DNA of 64,000 nt from Harmonia axyridis (Eukaryota > Arthropoda > Insecta > Coleoptera > Coccinellidae): contig NC_059504.1 in NCBI RefSeq assembly GCF_914767665.1, forward strand, positions 8,062,501 to 8,126,500, given 5' to 3'. The notes below the pieces were generated by a model. It made no database searches and was not told the DNA's origin. It saw nothing but the letters and a program-made list of their open reading frames with translations. This document shows positions 9,847 to 23,400 of this stretch, piece after piece (positions within the stretch are counted from its first letter, which is position 1; each line of letters begins with the position of its first letter). The translations under genes and the position numbers were made by a program.

Positions 9847-12800
9847 TTTATCAGCTTGAACAAATTTATCTCCAAGGGATGCTATAGATAAACATCAAAG
9901 TGAAAGCATAAAGTTGTTTATCGGCATTATGTTGATGAAAAAATCTTCCCAATCCCTAATTTATTTCTAATGTTATCCAATGTCCTTGTTCCATAAATCC
10001 AACCAAGTATATTAAAAAAATATATATTATAAGATGAATGAAAGGAAGTATTAAGAATATGGTGTGAAATCAAAATGGATCTACCTACTCCAGAGTGAAT
10101 CTGAATTGACTCGACTCCATAAAGATCCATTCAATTACGTTCAGAATATATGTAAATCGCACATAAACTCGCACAGCTGATCATCACTCATCTTCAACAA
10201 ATCGGTGAAGCTTTGAACCAGACTCCATTTCATCATTAGCATAGCGAAAAGCGATAAAATTTTATCACACGAATTGATTACAATAAATTAAGGTGGCTGG
10301 CGAACTACCTGTTCACCTAGTTAGGAAAAATAAATTAGTTGATAATGTGATGCTTCACAGATTCATTCTACGCTTTTATGAATCAATATAAATCTAAATG
10401 TACGTTAGTTTTATATGATTGCGAATCGAGTGAAAGTCACTAAAATTTTAATATTGATTATTCAAATTTTCGTATCGCTATACAGGGTGGCCACTTTTTT
10501 AATGGGATTGTATTGGTAACTTTTAAACAATAAGAGTTAGAAGGTCGGTCAAATGAAGAAAAAGTTGCATGCATAGAAGCATTATCAAGCAGTTCAAACA
10601 AATCGAGATTATCAGGGCCGGTTATTCAGATATCATCATAAGAAAAGTAAATTATGTCATTTTGATTTTTCTTTTTTTCCCACTTTATTTCAAATATCAT
10701 CAAAAAATGTTACAGAAATTTTTTATTCGACAGTATATCATCCTCAATTTGACGTAATCAGATTTCGTATCCAACGTTTCGTGCTCTCTGGGCCACCCTC
10801 AACCTCATTTTTTTCAATACGGACCCGTATATTTTATGACACTTTTCGAAATAACTTTTAACGCTGAATTCAACGATATATCATACAATGTCATTCAAAG
10901 TTGATTTTCAGGTGATTTTGACCCTTATCCAATTTCCTGTAGGGTGTAGGCTTTAAAACCTTTGGTATTTTGACTAGAGAGATTATTTGCTTTTACCCCT
11001 TGAGGCTGACACTACCTCAATAAAATACTGAATTCGTGGAATACCTTATCTTCAACAAAAGGTAGGTACCTATAGGTCAACAACTTTAAAATAAATGTTC
11101 ATTGCCTTATTTATGAGTCCATGGGGATGTGAATGTTTTATTGAATATTTTAATCCTGCACTGCTATTGATACGCCATTAGCCTAAATCACTCTACTATA
11201 GTCTGTTTATTTTAGGAATGAAATGACATCATAAAACTTTCCTAGAAACGTTGCCATCAGACTGTGGATTTTTTTCTTAGATTAGCCTCAAAATCATCAT
11301 TAACAATAGGTTGTTAAAAATATTCTAGCACTTGGCATTTGTTCAAGGAACGAAACTACTAATTTTGAAAGATAGAAATAAAATAGTCAAGTTTGAATTA
11401 AAGACAGAAAGACAAAGACACAAAATAGTGAATTGGTAGAGCTAACAGTATAGGACGAACAGATATTCCCTCATTTTTGATTGATTCAAGTATTTTAATA
11501 CTGATTATTTCCCTTGTCTTAATTTCCACCAATCACAAACGCTCAACTTTGAATTAAAAATGGTTTCTAGAGAGGAAAACTGTATGACAACCTGTCAGCA
11601 GTTTTTTCGAGTCTACCCGCGGCAAAACTTGACAGCTATTGTTATGAAAAATTACGATATATTTGAAGACAAGTTATTATGGTCTTGTGAAATAGTCTTG
11701 TCAAATACCATTCGGGCATTTAATTTTTCCTGTGAAAAAAATCGAAAAAACACATTGCGAAGTAATATTTTTTCTACAAAAAGCATTCGTGCATGTGCAA
11801 AAATCCTCGTCTTCGACTCGGATTTTTGTTGCCACCAGCACTTATGATTTTCGTTAAAATATTACTTGTTTTTTCGATTTTTTTCAGGAAAATTAGATGC
11901 CCTTATGATATTACTCACGATTAAATGGAATGATACCTTCAAGCTACCTTCATTGTCACTTTAAATAATAAGAAATAATTCAAAGGAACGAATTAATATT
12001 TTCTGCGTCTTCCTTACATGTACCTATTAGTGTGATAGCAAGATGAGATTGATATGTATTTTTTCAATATTCTAATTATCCAATATTCTTTGCTCGAAAC
12101 GTTCTGAAGAACAGAGATTATCGACTATGAGTACCTAAGAGCATAGGTTTTCTTTCTCGAAAGTTATTACAAACTACTAACATCGCTTTGAAAAGGAAAG
12201 AATGTGCAAAAATAGATACCTACTAATACAATTCTTAAACTTACCTTACTATCTTCTCTCCATTCGACCCTTTATTCAATTCTCAATTAATTTCTCCATT
12301 CAATTCTTCATTCTCAACTCAATTTCTTCATTCGATATTCCAACCATGAGAAATATATTTTGCTATAAAGTCAACACCATCAAGTACAAGCATCTTATAT
12401 CCAAAATAACCCTGTGGGAGAATTAAGACAAATAAAAGAATAATAATCAGACTGACAATATGGCTTCTCGTATTACATCAAATTACACAATCGCAATGTA
12501 AGAATAAATAAGTCATTCAGCCCTTATTGTCACTGGAACCGAAGCACCCGTGAAGAAAGTGACAATTGCTAGAGATTGAATTACAATTCCCCTGTTTTTC
12601 TATAGAATTACCCACATGACACCTAAGTTGTCAATGTTTTCACCTATTAACACTTCTTTTATGTAATTGCTTTCGAAAAGCATGGTTTTTCTAGGGTAAA
12701 CGCTTCTGCAGACGGCCCCTATCATCAATGTTGCTCAATTTTATCGATATTACGGCAATATCGAATTCACAAAAACTGGCGATCGTATAAATGATGGAAA

Positions 12801-13159
12801 AAATCATGGGAAAATCGGAAATAGGGGCCTTCATTATTTTATAACAATAAGGTGGTATTTCCCATCGTTATAAGTATGTACTGTCAGGGTTGAATTTTCT
12901 GCAAGACGTTTTGTTCATTGCAACATTTCTCATCAATAAATATTTCAAATAATTTCAGTTTTACTGAAATATAATAAAAAGAAAGAATTGTTTCAAACCT
13001 TAGCTACCTACGGATTTTCTGAAACAGTGAATATCAGTTTGTTTTTGAATATAGATATAGGAAGAGAAATTTTTAATAGTTTGAGTCCACGACTAGGCGA
13101 AGAAAAACCTAATTGCTTTTTTTCGACAACTTCGCACTTGGATTTTTGGTTACAACCTC
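9847..13159. other. Non-coding stretch; one short terminal-repeat element
   Basis: No gene supported. At 10484-10799 a segment begins ACAGGGTGGCCACTTTTT and ends with TGGGCCACCCT, imperfect inverted ends of the same ACAGGGTG type as the foldbacks in this window, with no coding content. The frame at 11560-11847 has no recognisable domain and is probably chance. Confidence 0.35.
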
Positions 13160-13739
13160 AGAGTAATAAACAGAGATAGAGTATATGTCATTTTCAGTAA
13201 GCAAATTTTGTCCCCAACATGAACTATCAAATTTGACATGAAGCGCGCGGGAATAAAAATATATCAGTGATACGATATTTCTCTCAATTCGTGAGTTTCT
13301 CCACAAAGTACGCTCTCCTTATGTCCCATAGTGAATCGACGTTTCATATCAACTCAAAAAATATTGAGATGAATATCTAAATATATCAGAAATTCAAAAA
13401 ACAAACTTCAAGAGCGCCAAACGACGTGAAACAACGAATGGCACTAGGAGAGCAATAGTTGCCAAACCTTGGATTTCGGCAGGTAGATACACAAAAAAAT
13501 AAATATTCAGCTTACTATAAATTCGACAATTAGGAAAAATATCGGATTCCAAGTATTCATATTTGCATATTCAATTGAGAATCACTCAAATAAATATATT
13601 TCATTCAATATAATATACATTCATAATGATATAGTAAAATTGTGGATTTAAAAATATATCACAATCCGACAACGTATTCTAATCTTGTTGAGGACATGTA
13701 AAAATTGCGTATACTCCCTCTATCTATGTTTATTACTCT
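13160..13739 (+). mobile_element. 580-bp terminal-inverted-repeat element R, copy 1
   Basis: The ends are AGAGTAATAAACAGAGATAG and its inverse CTATCTATGTTTATTACTCT. The other copies (34245-34821; 61889-63612) give a consensus end of about 26 bp, AGAGTAATAAACATAGATAG then AGGGAG. The length of 580 bp agrees with copy 2 (577) and with copy 3 once its insert is removed (579). No coding content; short frames inside are not conserved. It is a non-autonomous DNA transposon of unknown superfamily; the target duplication is unclear. Confidence 0.75.
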
Positions 13740-14925
13740 AGGGTTACATTACAACCTTTATACAAATAATGAAAATATACAATAACAACAATTATCAGCT
13801 GATCCTCTGAATAATATACTGAAACTAATTTCAAAGTCAAAATATATATTGTTTTTGATTTATTTCCAACAAGTAGGTACTACAACTGCTTCCGCATCTT
13901 AGCTGTTGCTCTTGCGTACAAAAGTTACCTGAGTACCTACCTATCTAAAACAGATAGGACCTATATTTGAAATGGTGATCATAAGAAATTTCGAACATTC
14001 ACCTGGATCTTTGAAGCCGCTCAGTGAAGGGTCTGTTAGTGACACGTACAAGTATTGTTGGACCCAAATATTTATAGCTTTATTGTTTTGTATAACCTCA
14101 ACGTGAGAAAGTTTTCTGTTTTCTTTTCATTTCGGTGCTCTGTGCCTATTATATGAGAGAATGAAGATACTACTTCTGGTTTAATACTTCTTGGAACAGC
14201 CAGTTCCTAGCAAAGATTCGTCATTGAATTCTGAATTTTTGGATGGCATATATCGTGCATATGTTTATTTCATATTTTTTTTCAATTCATTTATTTTTCC
14301 ATTTATGACTAGTGGTTATGTTTCAAATCAAAACTTTAATTTTTCTATGACAAAACTTCGTCTATAAGAATTCCTATTAAAATCTTTTATAAGCGCAAAT
14401 GTTGAACAATAATTCCCCTATCAGAAAATTATTTGATTTCAAATTGATTAATTGACAAGAAACTATCGACAGCTCTGCTTGAATGGGCAGCTCTAAAGAA
14501 AAAACAAGAAATGAGTTTCTTCAAAAGCAGCCATTAAGTTTTATCTGTCGATAAAATTGATAAGAATTATAATGAAAAAAAGTGGAAAAGAGGTAGGAAT
14601 TTTGATTCTTCCATTATTATGGTTATATCATTATTTAAATTAAAATCAATTACAATAGTGCAGTTTATTTCGAGAATAATTTTCAATGTTTAAATTCAAG
14701 GCGTAACCGCTATAAACATTTATATTTGTGATAGAGTGCCCCATTGAATATTTTTCAATCTGAAATTAATCGAAGCAAATTAAAGAAGAATATTTCACTG
14801 AATGTCTCAATTTTTTAAATGCATTAAGCTTTAGGTTTTAGCCTGGTTTTCAGGTTCGACATTTTGTTTCCCTGATAATTTCAAAAGTACCAACTATAGA
14901 TCGAAATGGGATGTTGAATTTATAT
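13740..14925. other. Non-coding AT-rich stretch
   Basis: Nothing recognised beyond simple AT-rich sequence. Confidence 0.4.
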
Positions 14926-15520
14926 ACAGGGTGTTTCCTAAACATGCGGCAAAAATTCAGGGGGTTGTTCCTTGGACTATTCTAAGAATATTTTGTCCTT
15001 TGATGATTTTTGAAAAACCTCTTTGTTTCGAAGATACAGGGCGAACAACATTTTTCATATTTTTAAAATTAATAGTAGTTTAAATAAAAATGCGTACCGC
15101 ACTGTGTTTACTAAGTAGGTACAATTTATTTTTAAATTTGTTTAACAACATTCCAATTACTAAAAACGGCCAGTTTTTTGACTAAAAATTGATAAGTGCA
15201 GATGGTAAAGGAATACAGATTAAACACGGTTTTCATTTGAATTCGTTTTGTGATGTATTAGCAATTTTTAGTCAAAAAACTGGCCGTTTTCAGTAATTTG
15301 TTAAACAAATTTAAAAATAAATTGTACCTACTTAGTAAACACAGTGCGGTACGCATTTTTATTTAAACTACTATTAATTTTAAAAATATGAAAAATGTTG
15401 TTCGCCCTGTATCTTCGAAACAAAGAGGTTTTTCAAAAATCATCAAAGGACAAAATATTCTTAGAATAGTCCAAGGAACAACCCTCTGAATTTTTGCCGC
15501 ATGTTTAGGAAACACCCTGT
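14926..15520. mobile_element. Foldback element F1, copy 1
   Basis: A roughly 595-bp inverted repeat starts ACAGGGTGTTTCCTAAACATG and ends with the exact inverse. The arms are about 250 bp and include words such as AACTGGCCGTTTT and GTGCGGTACGCATTTTTATT on both sides. A central loop of about 90 bp contains the sequence around GTGCAGATGGTAAAGG. TATA-like flanks are ambiguous because the ends are palindromic. A second copy at 57959-58560 carries the loop in the opposite orientation. No coding capacity. Confidence 0.8.
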
Positions 15521-16544
15521 ATAAAATAGCAATTGAAGCTTCGTATAGAAATTCATATTGATCGCATAAACGAAGAATAATCATGAAGAATACAGAAAAA
15601 AATTATTCACCATTACCGAGAGCACAAAATTGACGGATTTGAAAATTTCGGTGTAGATATAACATATAAATTTCAAGCTGATTACATCAACAGAACCATA
15701 GAAAATGCAAGCAGAATATTGGAAAAGACATTCCCCATATTTTTTGTTACAATAAATTCAGTAGAGTTGAGATTTTGCGAGGATATGCAGAATTACATTT
15801 TCAAACTGAATATTTATTGATTGATTGATATTTTGGGTTGTTGTGAATAATAATCATTTCGTGCTGAATTTTGTGATAAAAGCAACTTCAGAAACGTAGA
15901 AAATTCAAGCAGAAGATTAAAAACTGTGATTGACTCAGAAGCTTTTGAGGTCTTGTTCATTAATCTGTTTATTGCGCCATTGGAGACCACATATATTTCT
16001 ATAAAATTATGTGACTTAAAAAAAAGGATGCAATTTACGCATGAATGATCCAGCGCTCGAAAGCTCCAGACTTAACCGTCAATGTTTTCCTCTTTTTTTG
16101 TTTATGTTATTCAGAGAAATATTTCTAATATTATAGCGGTTACTTTTTCCACTCGTATCACCTAACTGGTTGGAGACTTTCACAGTAGCCATGACATAAT
16201 ATGACTAATTAAATTTGAAACGGTAGTCTCTATACGTACGAAATTATGCGATTGAAATGAACAAGGAGAGTGTGCACTTGTGCGCAATTTCATTTTATAA
16301 TTAGGGAACAATAAAAATTAATGATTCTTCACACAGGTTTCGAAATTGACTCAAGCGATTATTTTGTAATTAATAATTGACCAGTAAGGTTTCGGTGTGA
16401 TGTCAATTGTTTCCGAATGGGTATATCCACATTCGCTGTTCGATAAAATATTGTTGATGAATCATTTTGTGAAAATATTGTGAAATGAATTTTTCTGAAG
16501 TTCAGAGGAACAAACATTTCAAAAATTTTTCTCAATTTCAGTAT
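15521..16544. repeat. Old dispersed repeat Z and tail motif
   Basis: The segment 15600-15790 resembles pieces at 20930-21020 and 31985-32135 (shared AATATTGGAAAA and GAGATTTTGCG words). The segment 15920-16010 contains AGAAGCTTTTGAG and ATTGCGCCATTGGAGACCAC, seen again near 47450, 54900 and 61728. It appears to be an abundant degenerate family, and its class is not recognised. Confidence 0.4.
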
Positions 16545-17190
16545 CGCAATGAGTTCATTACAGTTCTAAAAACAATGGTGTAATGAACGCATTAGTGCAT
16601 TACTTTCAGTAATATTTTTCGTTTGGTGGTTGTCTACTCAGACTTCCAATCCTATCAAAATTCAACACACGTCAATTGTCAATAAAATATAATTTGGATT
16701 AAGTGAAATGATTTGCAATGATTCGCAATTTCTCTTAATTCTGTTGATGTTAAATCGCTTTCGTCAGACATAATTCACGAATTTAATGCGTAATTATAAA
16801 TTATTCAAAAATTCGAAACGTACGATTCAAATTCAAATTTCGTAGTCTGTCAATTTTCGTAACAGTCACACCAACTGCCAAAATACAATACAAATGTCAC
16901 TAGGATGTTTAATCTGAATTTTTCATTGAATTTCTACAATATTCCATAAAACTTGACTGAAATAGAGAAAATATCGTCTAATACTCGTTGCAGACGGCAA
17001 TTCCAACGCTGATGCGTTCGAAAACTGGCTCGTTTTTGAATTTTGCATTCGTGTTGGAATAGGATCCCATTCTGCAACTTGTTTTTGAATATACTAATAC
17101 GTAACTCCGAAGCTATAGAAGTTAGGAAATAGTTACGTAAAAGAATATTTTGTTCAGTATCATCGTAGCAAAACATAATCTGAAATTTAT
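16545..17190 (+). repeat. Repeat W, copy 1, carrying the empty site of foldback F1
   Basis: This aligns with 57592-57958 plus 58561-58690. Shared landmarks are GAGTTCATTACAGTTCT, CATAATTCACGAATTTAATG, AACAGTCACACCAACTGCCA, GAGAAAATATCGTCTAATAC and CATTCTGCAACTTGTT. Here the junction reads CACTAGGATGTTTAATCTG with no insertion. The right part is interrupted or ended by the foldback-type element starting at 17194. Class unknown, no coding content. Confidence 0.65.
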
Positions 17191-17206
17191 TATACAGGGT
17201 GTTGCA

Positions 17207-19026
17207 CACGGGCGTAGCCAGGGGGGGGGTTTTGGGGGTTCAAACCCCCCCCGAAATGTTGAAGATGACAAAAAAACTCTTTTTTTTTTCAAAATCTCGA
17301 AAATATTTTTTAATGGAATTTGTAAAAATTGAATGAAATTATCACTCTCAGTTCAATTAATTTGTAATGTGAAATTTGAATTAAATTACCTCTACGTAAT
17401 CCAGTCAATTTGTGCTCACATGTGCCCCTCAAAGGAAAGTTATGGGTTAGTTTGATTTTTTCGATCGTATGAAACGGGTGTTTTTTTTCGAGGTATATAA
17501 CTTTAAGTTGGCATTACTGTTCAAGATGGCGACCGATTCAACAGCTGTCAAGTGATTTATTCTCAGTTCAGTTTGGCAATTCATCATGAATAGACTGACG
17601 CCTGAACAACGCTTGAAAATAGTGCAATTTCATTTCGAAAATAATGGTTCTGTGCGGAATATGTATCGCGCACTACTTCCATTAGCGATGAAGCGCACTT
17701 CTGGTTGAATGGCTACGTCAACAAACAAAACTGCCGCATTTGGAGTGAAGCTAATCCTCAAGTGTATGTCGAAACACCATTACATCCAGAAAAACTGACT
17801 GTTTGGTGCGCTTCATAGGCTGGTGGAATCATTGGTCCGTACTTCTTCAAAAACGATGATGGCCAGAACGTTACAGTCAATGGTGATCGGTGTAGAGCCA
17901 TGATTACTAACTTTTTCATTCCTGAATTGAACAACCATGATTTCCAGGAGCTGTGGTTCCAACAAGACGGCGCAACATGTCATACAGCTCGTGCCACAAT
18001 CGATTTATTGGAAGACACGTTTGGTGACCGTCTAATTTCACGTTTTGGACCAATTGGCCTCCAAGATCTTGTGATTTAACACCGCTAGACTACTTTCTGT
18101 GGGGCTATGTAGAGTCATTGGTCTATGCGGATAAGCCACAAACCCTTGACCATTTGGAAGACAACATTCGCCGTGTTATTGCCGATATACGGCCACAAAT
18201 GTTGGAAAAGTCATCGAAAATTGGACGTCCAGATTGGACTACATTCGAGCAGGCCGTGGCGGTCATATGCCAGAAATCATATTCAAAATGTAATGCCACA
18301 AGATTATCTTGCGGATAAATAAAATTCATATCAATCGAATAATCCATCGTTGTTTCATTGCAATTCAAAGTTCTATAGCTCTAAAAAAAAACACCCTTTA
18401 TTTTTTTGGGTTCTGAATCCGAATCTGAGATTTAGCACCGAAATTCTGTGACGGAACATTAAAAAAAAATACAAAAAAAATTTAATCTTCTGACGTTTTC
18501 TTCCATAAAGTTTTTTATCCGAAAAACTTGGCTCAAACGATAGTTCAAAATTGGCGTATTATATCTATCTCTGCTGAAACTCAGTTGATGGGGTAGTTTT
18601 AATTTCTTCGATTTATTATCTCTGTTTCTGGGGTACAGAATTCAAAGCTGAAGTTTGCCACCAAAATTTCATGATAAAACATTGAAAAAAATGCAAAAAA
18701 GGTGATAACTATCATTTTTTACCGGTTTTTTGCATATAAACTTTCTACTCATAAATTTGAATTTGAGTACTCTGTTGTATAAATACTACGACGGTATTTT
18801 TTTCCTAAATATATTTATAGGAATCGATGTGAAGAAATAAACTAAATTTCAAAAAGTGATTTTGAAAATGCTTTTTTTCTCAAAACATACTTGAAAAATA
18901 AAACTAGTGAAAATAGACTGAATGGTTTGGCTCTTTTAAAGCTGATATATTTAAAAAGAAAAACATAAGATTTTTTTTTATAATATGTAAAACCCCCCCC
19001 GAAACTGAAACCTGGCTACGCCCGTG
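17207..19026 (+). mobile_element. hAT-like element with CACGGGCGTAGCCAGG ends, nested in F2
   Basis: The left end CACGGGCGTAGCCAGG and right end CCTGGCTACGCCCGTG are perfect inverses, each followed inward by a C/G-run tract (GGGGGGTT; AACCCCCCCC). The 8-bp duplication GTGTTGCA is exact at 17199-17206 and 19027-19034, typical of hAT insertions. Apart from DD41D copy D inside it (17474-18398), the interior is AT-rich and non-coding. Confidence 0.8.
17474..18398 (+). mobile_element. Mariner-related DD41D element, copy D (third nesting level)
   Basis: The left end is ACGGGTGTTTTTTTTCGAGG; the right end is CTCTAAAAAAAAACACCCTT followed by TA. The transposase remnant runs 17586-18293. It shares with copy A the tighter deletion CCATT/AGCGATGAAG. 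TGG to TAG at about 17817-17819 and small indels, including loss of bases near 18051 and one base near 18210, break the frame. Confidence 0.85.
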
Positions 19027-19922
19027 GTGTTGCAAATTAAGCCGGCACCATTGCTAACTCCATTAGTATTAATGCTATACGATGTCGGTTAAATGGGCAA
19101 ACTAGTAGCATTTTTAGTGGTCTTCTCGATGCCGAAAACAAAAACAAAATTGACAGTCGCGTTGTCATAATATTTCATAAAATAATATTTTTTTCAATGG
19201 AACACCCTATATTTTTTTTTCGTAAAGGTGAAGATAAGATTTGTATCAATAGGAAACATTTATAACAAACTGATTTGATAAAGCACTATAAAATATCGAG
19301 TAAATGGTCAAAAACACTGTCTTCTTGTTGAACACATATTTGGGCCCTTCTATTGACACTATTGATTCACAAAATGAATGCGGCTAGCGAAATGGCTTTA
19401 AGATGGAAATTATCGTTTTGTCTATTAATATCAAATAGCTTAGTGGTGTCGATTGAGTGGTGCTACATGATGATCACGGGTTTCACGAGTTCACAACCCA
19501 GCGCACTTTTTTCGTTTTACTGTCTTATTTTGCTAATATTAACAAAATATTGTCATTCGTATAAGTACAAAAAAATGGTTGTTTAGAGAATCATGAGGTT
19601 TATTCACCAAAACAAATACATTTTTTGTACTAGTGAATGAAATAAATATTTCAAAATAAGTCGCTCATTTTCCACTTCAGGAAGAAAAGTGATATGAGCT
19701 TTGTTGTTGAGAATGTTATTACGAATCGAAATGCATGAAAAAATATAGGGTGTTCCATTGAAAAAAATATCATTTTATGAAATATTATGACAACGCGACT
19801 GTCAATTTTTTGTTTGTTTTCGGCATCGAGAAGACCACTAAAAATGCTACTAGTTTGCCCACATCGTAGCATTAATAATAACGGAGTTAGCAATGGTGCC
19901 GACTTAATTTGAAACACCCTGT

Positions 19923-20090
19923 ATATAATATTTTTCTGAGTTTCTGGAAAATGAATTAATGTAAATAATTATTATAGTTTCCGAGAAGGGTATAAAATCG
20001 GAAAATTATCAACTTGACTGTGCATTTTTGAATAAATAATAATCTGTTTGTAAATACTGCCCGATCCATCAGGTAGCAAACAGTTACCAT
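19923..20090. other. Short non-coding gap
   Basis: AT-rich, nothing recognised. Confidence 0.4.
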
Positions 20091-20271
20091 CCGATAGAAC
20101 CTCAGACACCCAAAGTTCATTTCGCTTTTCAAGAAAGCTTTCGCATGTCTACGTTAGGGCTAGGTAACCGAACCCATAAAGGTGAACCGGGGGTACACCT
20201 GTCCATCTGTCAGTTTTAATGCAGCATAAAAATACCGAAACATCTGATTACGAACACTACATCGTGATAAT

Positions 20272-20469
20272 ATGACCGTGTACTTCGATCGTAGTTTAGA
20301 TTATTTCGGAACAGACCCTCTTAAAGAAGACCTCGAACATGTTGGTCCTTCACCAAGAGATAAGTGGATAACGCTTCACGAATGTGTCGAAATTGCATGG
20401 TTACATCACTGGAAAAATGCGTCGTCAAGGCATATCCAGTATTTTGGAAGGTTGCCTTTTTACATTTGA
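20272..20469 (+). CDS. Short coding-looking ORF, possible exon of an unknown gene
   Basis: A 65-codon frame opens with ATG 20272 and stops at TGA 20467-20469. The 380 bp around it (20090-20470) is less AT-rich than its neighbours and repeat-free in this window. The product is charged and aromatic (MTVYFDRSLDYFGTDPLK, DKWITLHECVEIAWLHHW), unlike the low-complexity peptides read from surrounding AT-rich DNA. No domain is recognised. TGTCAGTTTTAATG about 65 bp upstream contains an arthropod initiator-like TCAGT. No canonical GTAAGT-type donor was seen inside the frame; GGAAGGTTGCC near 20450 is a weak possibility. It could equally be conserved non-coding DNA with a chance ORF. Confidence 0.25.
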   Translation: MTVYFDRSLDYFGTDPLKEDLEHVGPSPRDKWITLHECVEIAWLHHWKNASSRHIQYFGRLPFYI

Positions 20470-23400
20470 GGAAATTAAGTAGATATGACAAAGGTGGTAG
20501 AAAACGACAAAACGTTTTTTCAGAATTCAATATATGTTTTGGTGAAGATGTGTCGAAGATTATGGTGTGTTGCTCCTCTATCTTTTTTTATCCAATTCAC
20601 CCTCAAAATAAAATGACTAATTTTACTTTTCAATTTCATTTCTTCCGAAAATTTATTTATTCCGATAAAGATAATTTTCATCGTAACGACCTAGAAATTT
20701 GAAATTTTCACAGTAGGTTCCGATTTGGAATGACGCAGTCAAGTTCGATAATGGTCAAAATCGGACTAGGGTTCCGTAAATATGGCCGTTCGAAATTCTG
20801 TGTTCCTGTTAGTTTCAAATCATATTTGATCAAGATGAAAATTTTGCATTTGGATGTAGTCTGACCATTCAAACCAATGTTGATCGCGTAATCAAAACCA
20901 TAGACCACAAAATCGACGTTTTTCTGATTTCACCACCACAGAAATCTTTGAAAAATCGAGGAGAATATTGGAAAATAAATACCCAATATTTATTTCGTTA
21001 AGTATTCTATCGTAATGAGATTTTGCGTCCATTTATAGAAGAACCATTTCAAGCTTTTTTCGTTTTTTTTTTAACAGAAAGTCAAATTTCCTAAATTGTT
21101 ACATTTTGAAGAAAATATTATGTCTCCTGGCAAACCAACTAAGTCAAGAATGATTTCAGAATTTGAAATAGATTATATTCCTTGAATGAAAACTATTTTC
21201 AATTCATTCCACTTCCTAAGTTTCAGGTACAAGGTTTTTTGAATATACGTTTGAGGCGAGTCCTGTTATGTTATCTGGATCTTATCAGAATTCAACTGAA
21301 AATCATAGAAGTTCATTGGAATAAATTTTGTGATAATCACAATGTATATTCTTCAATTTTTAAAATCGTAAGACCCAAACTACAGTTTAATCAAGTAAAA
21401 GGTTGAATAATTATTGTATTATTTGTTTACCCACTGAATATTATGAATAATTCAATAAGTAATTGCATTTGAGCAACACCTGAAGTATATAATTATATGT
21501 TATTCTCCTTAATTTTTGTAGTTTCAACTTGAAAAATATCCACTGTTCCATGTTTATTTTTGTTCATATCAGATGAATGTTTCATACGTAAAATATTTTT
21601 TCTTGAAAAAGACGCCACTATCAAGAATTTTTATATTGAATTCAATGACTTCAGGATTACCATCATATTTCAGGTAGTGTAAAGATTGCATCTAATATAC
21701 TTAATTGATTTCAGTGAAATAAAAAAATTATATAGGTATTATTATTAGAATTGTAGATATATTATGTTCGGAATTGTGAACATATTTTGTTTTGTTTTTT
21801 TTGAACATCTCCTTTGAATCATTTTGTAGGTACAGCTACAAATTGAATCTGTTCATGTTTTTATTGAGATTTTTTTTCTGAATGTTTTTCACTTCAATTT
21901 TGAGTCAATTGAATTTCATTTCACCTAAACATGTTCAATGATGAACTTTTTTATTCAGGTTTCAAATAACACAAGCAAATTTTAAAAACATTTTCAATTT
22001 AATTTTTGTCACACCGTACAACGATATATAATATTATAATAATAATAATAATAAATATGTACACTTCAATTTATTAACAAAAATCATGAAAATAATTTTT
22101 CATTAGATAGTACGGTTACTCCATCATTCCAATATGAATTAATCGAAATTAACAAAAGTCACATAAGTGTCAATAATCACGTCACTAATAAAAAAAATAT
22201 ATCTCAACGTAAACAATTTTGTGTATGTTTCATTCAAATATATAATATATATTTATATATACGACAATTTTACAATATCCACCATACAGTGTAATTTTCT
22301 TGGTTTCTTACTGATCCGGAAATAAGTTTTCTTTAAGTAAAAATCACGTATGGCTGCCTTAGGCAGTCATCTTTGACATATATTTACAAGTAGAGGCTGT
22401 CGCCGATTTCAAGTTTAACCGTTCGAACTCAAAAATTTTCTACATTGATGTTAATTTTAATAACTATTATGTCAGAATTTTACTGGAAATGTTCCGAATG
22501 ATGAATGAGACATTAAGTTAAAATCACTGAAAATTGCTGTAGATTCATCATTGATTTGATCTGATACGCTTCATAATAATAAGTGGATATTTCTGTTTTA
22601 AAATATTTAAAGAAGAATAAAATCCCATTATTAATAATTTAAGACTTATAATGTACATTGTTTCAAATGAAATTGAATGTGCTTTATAGAATTTCATTTT
22701 GAATTTAACATTTGGTTTTTTCGTTGAAGCAGAGTAAAATGCTCATAATAGTTGTAGATAACTGCTTTCAAAACAGAATGATGAAAATATCCAGTTTTCG
22801 TGTTTTAAAACTTCTTTCAGTATTGATTATTATAAAATTTTTATTATCATTGATACTGCAATCAATCAATATCAATGTCGATTTTCAGTATGATCGGAAG
22901 GTGTATTCAAAAACGTAATTAAAAATGTTGAAATTTAATCAATTAAACATTTACAAGATTTTGACTTAGGTAACCTCATCCAAACAGTCAGAATAATAAA
23001 TAACGAATAAATCTGTTATCAAAAACAGACATTATATAATATTTACATCAAAATTCTAACTCGAATTGTAAAAACTGATATCAACCGACGACAGTCTCTG
23101 TGTTCGAATTTAATTTACAAATGTATGCATCTAAAATATCAATATATTACACTTGCTTTAACAGCATATTATCACTCTTCTTATTTACATCTAATTTACA
23201 ATTATGTACGACTAGGGAGTCTTGAGTTCTGTACGTGAAGGGTGCTGAACGACAGATAACTCACTCCTTCTGATTGTAACACAAATATCAAATGATAGAC
23301 ATTCTAAAAAAACTATTATTTCGAGATGACCAACTCAATATGAGCTGAAAAGCTAATGAAGTGCAAAAAAGACGGTATATTTAAGTAAATGCTCAAAAGA

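Larger units (their letters stand above)
17194..19922. mobile_element. Foldback-type element F2 hosting two nested insertions
   Basis: The ends are ACAGGGTGTTGCAAATTAAG (left, after removing the insert at 17207-19034) and the inverse of ACAGGGTGTTTCAAATTAAG (right end 19922). The arms 19027-19212 and 19745-19922 are inverted copies, sharing CCATTGCTAACTCC, GTCTTCTCGATGCCGAAAAC and GACAGTCGCGTTGTCATAAT. The spacer 19213-19744 has no recognisable coding domain. Confidence 0.75.

Noticed and set aside
11560..11847. 95-codon ORF as a gene
   Set aside because: Composition matches AT-rich background, no domain, no supporting promoter or splice context.
22030..22055. TAA-rich tract as a functional element
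   Set aside because: Simple microsatellite, common in AT-rich non-coding DNA.
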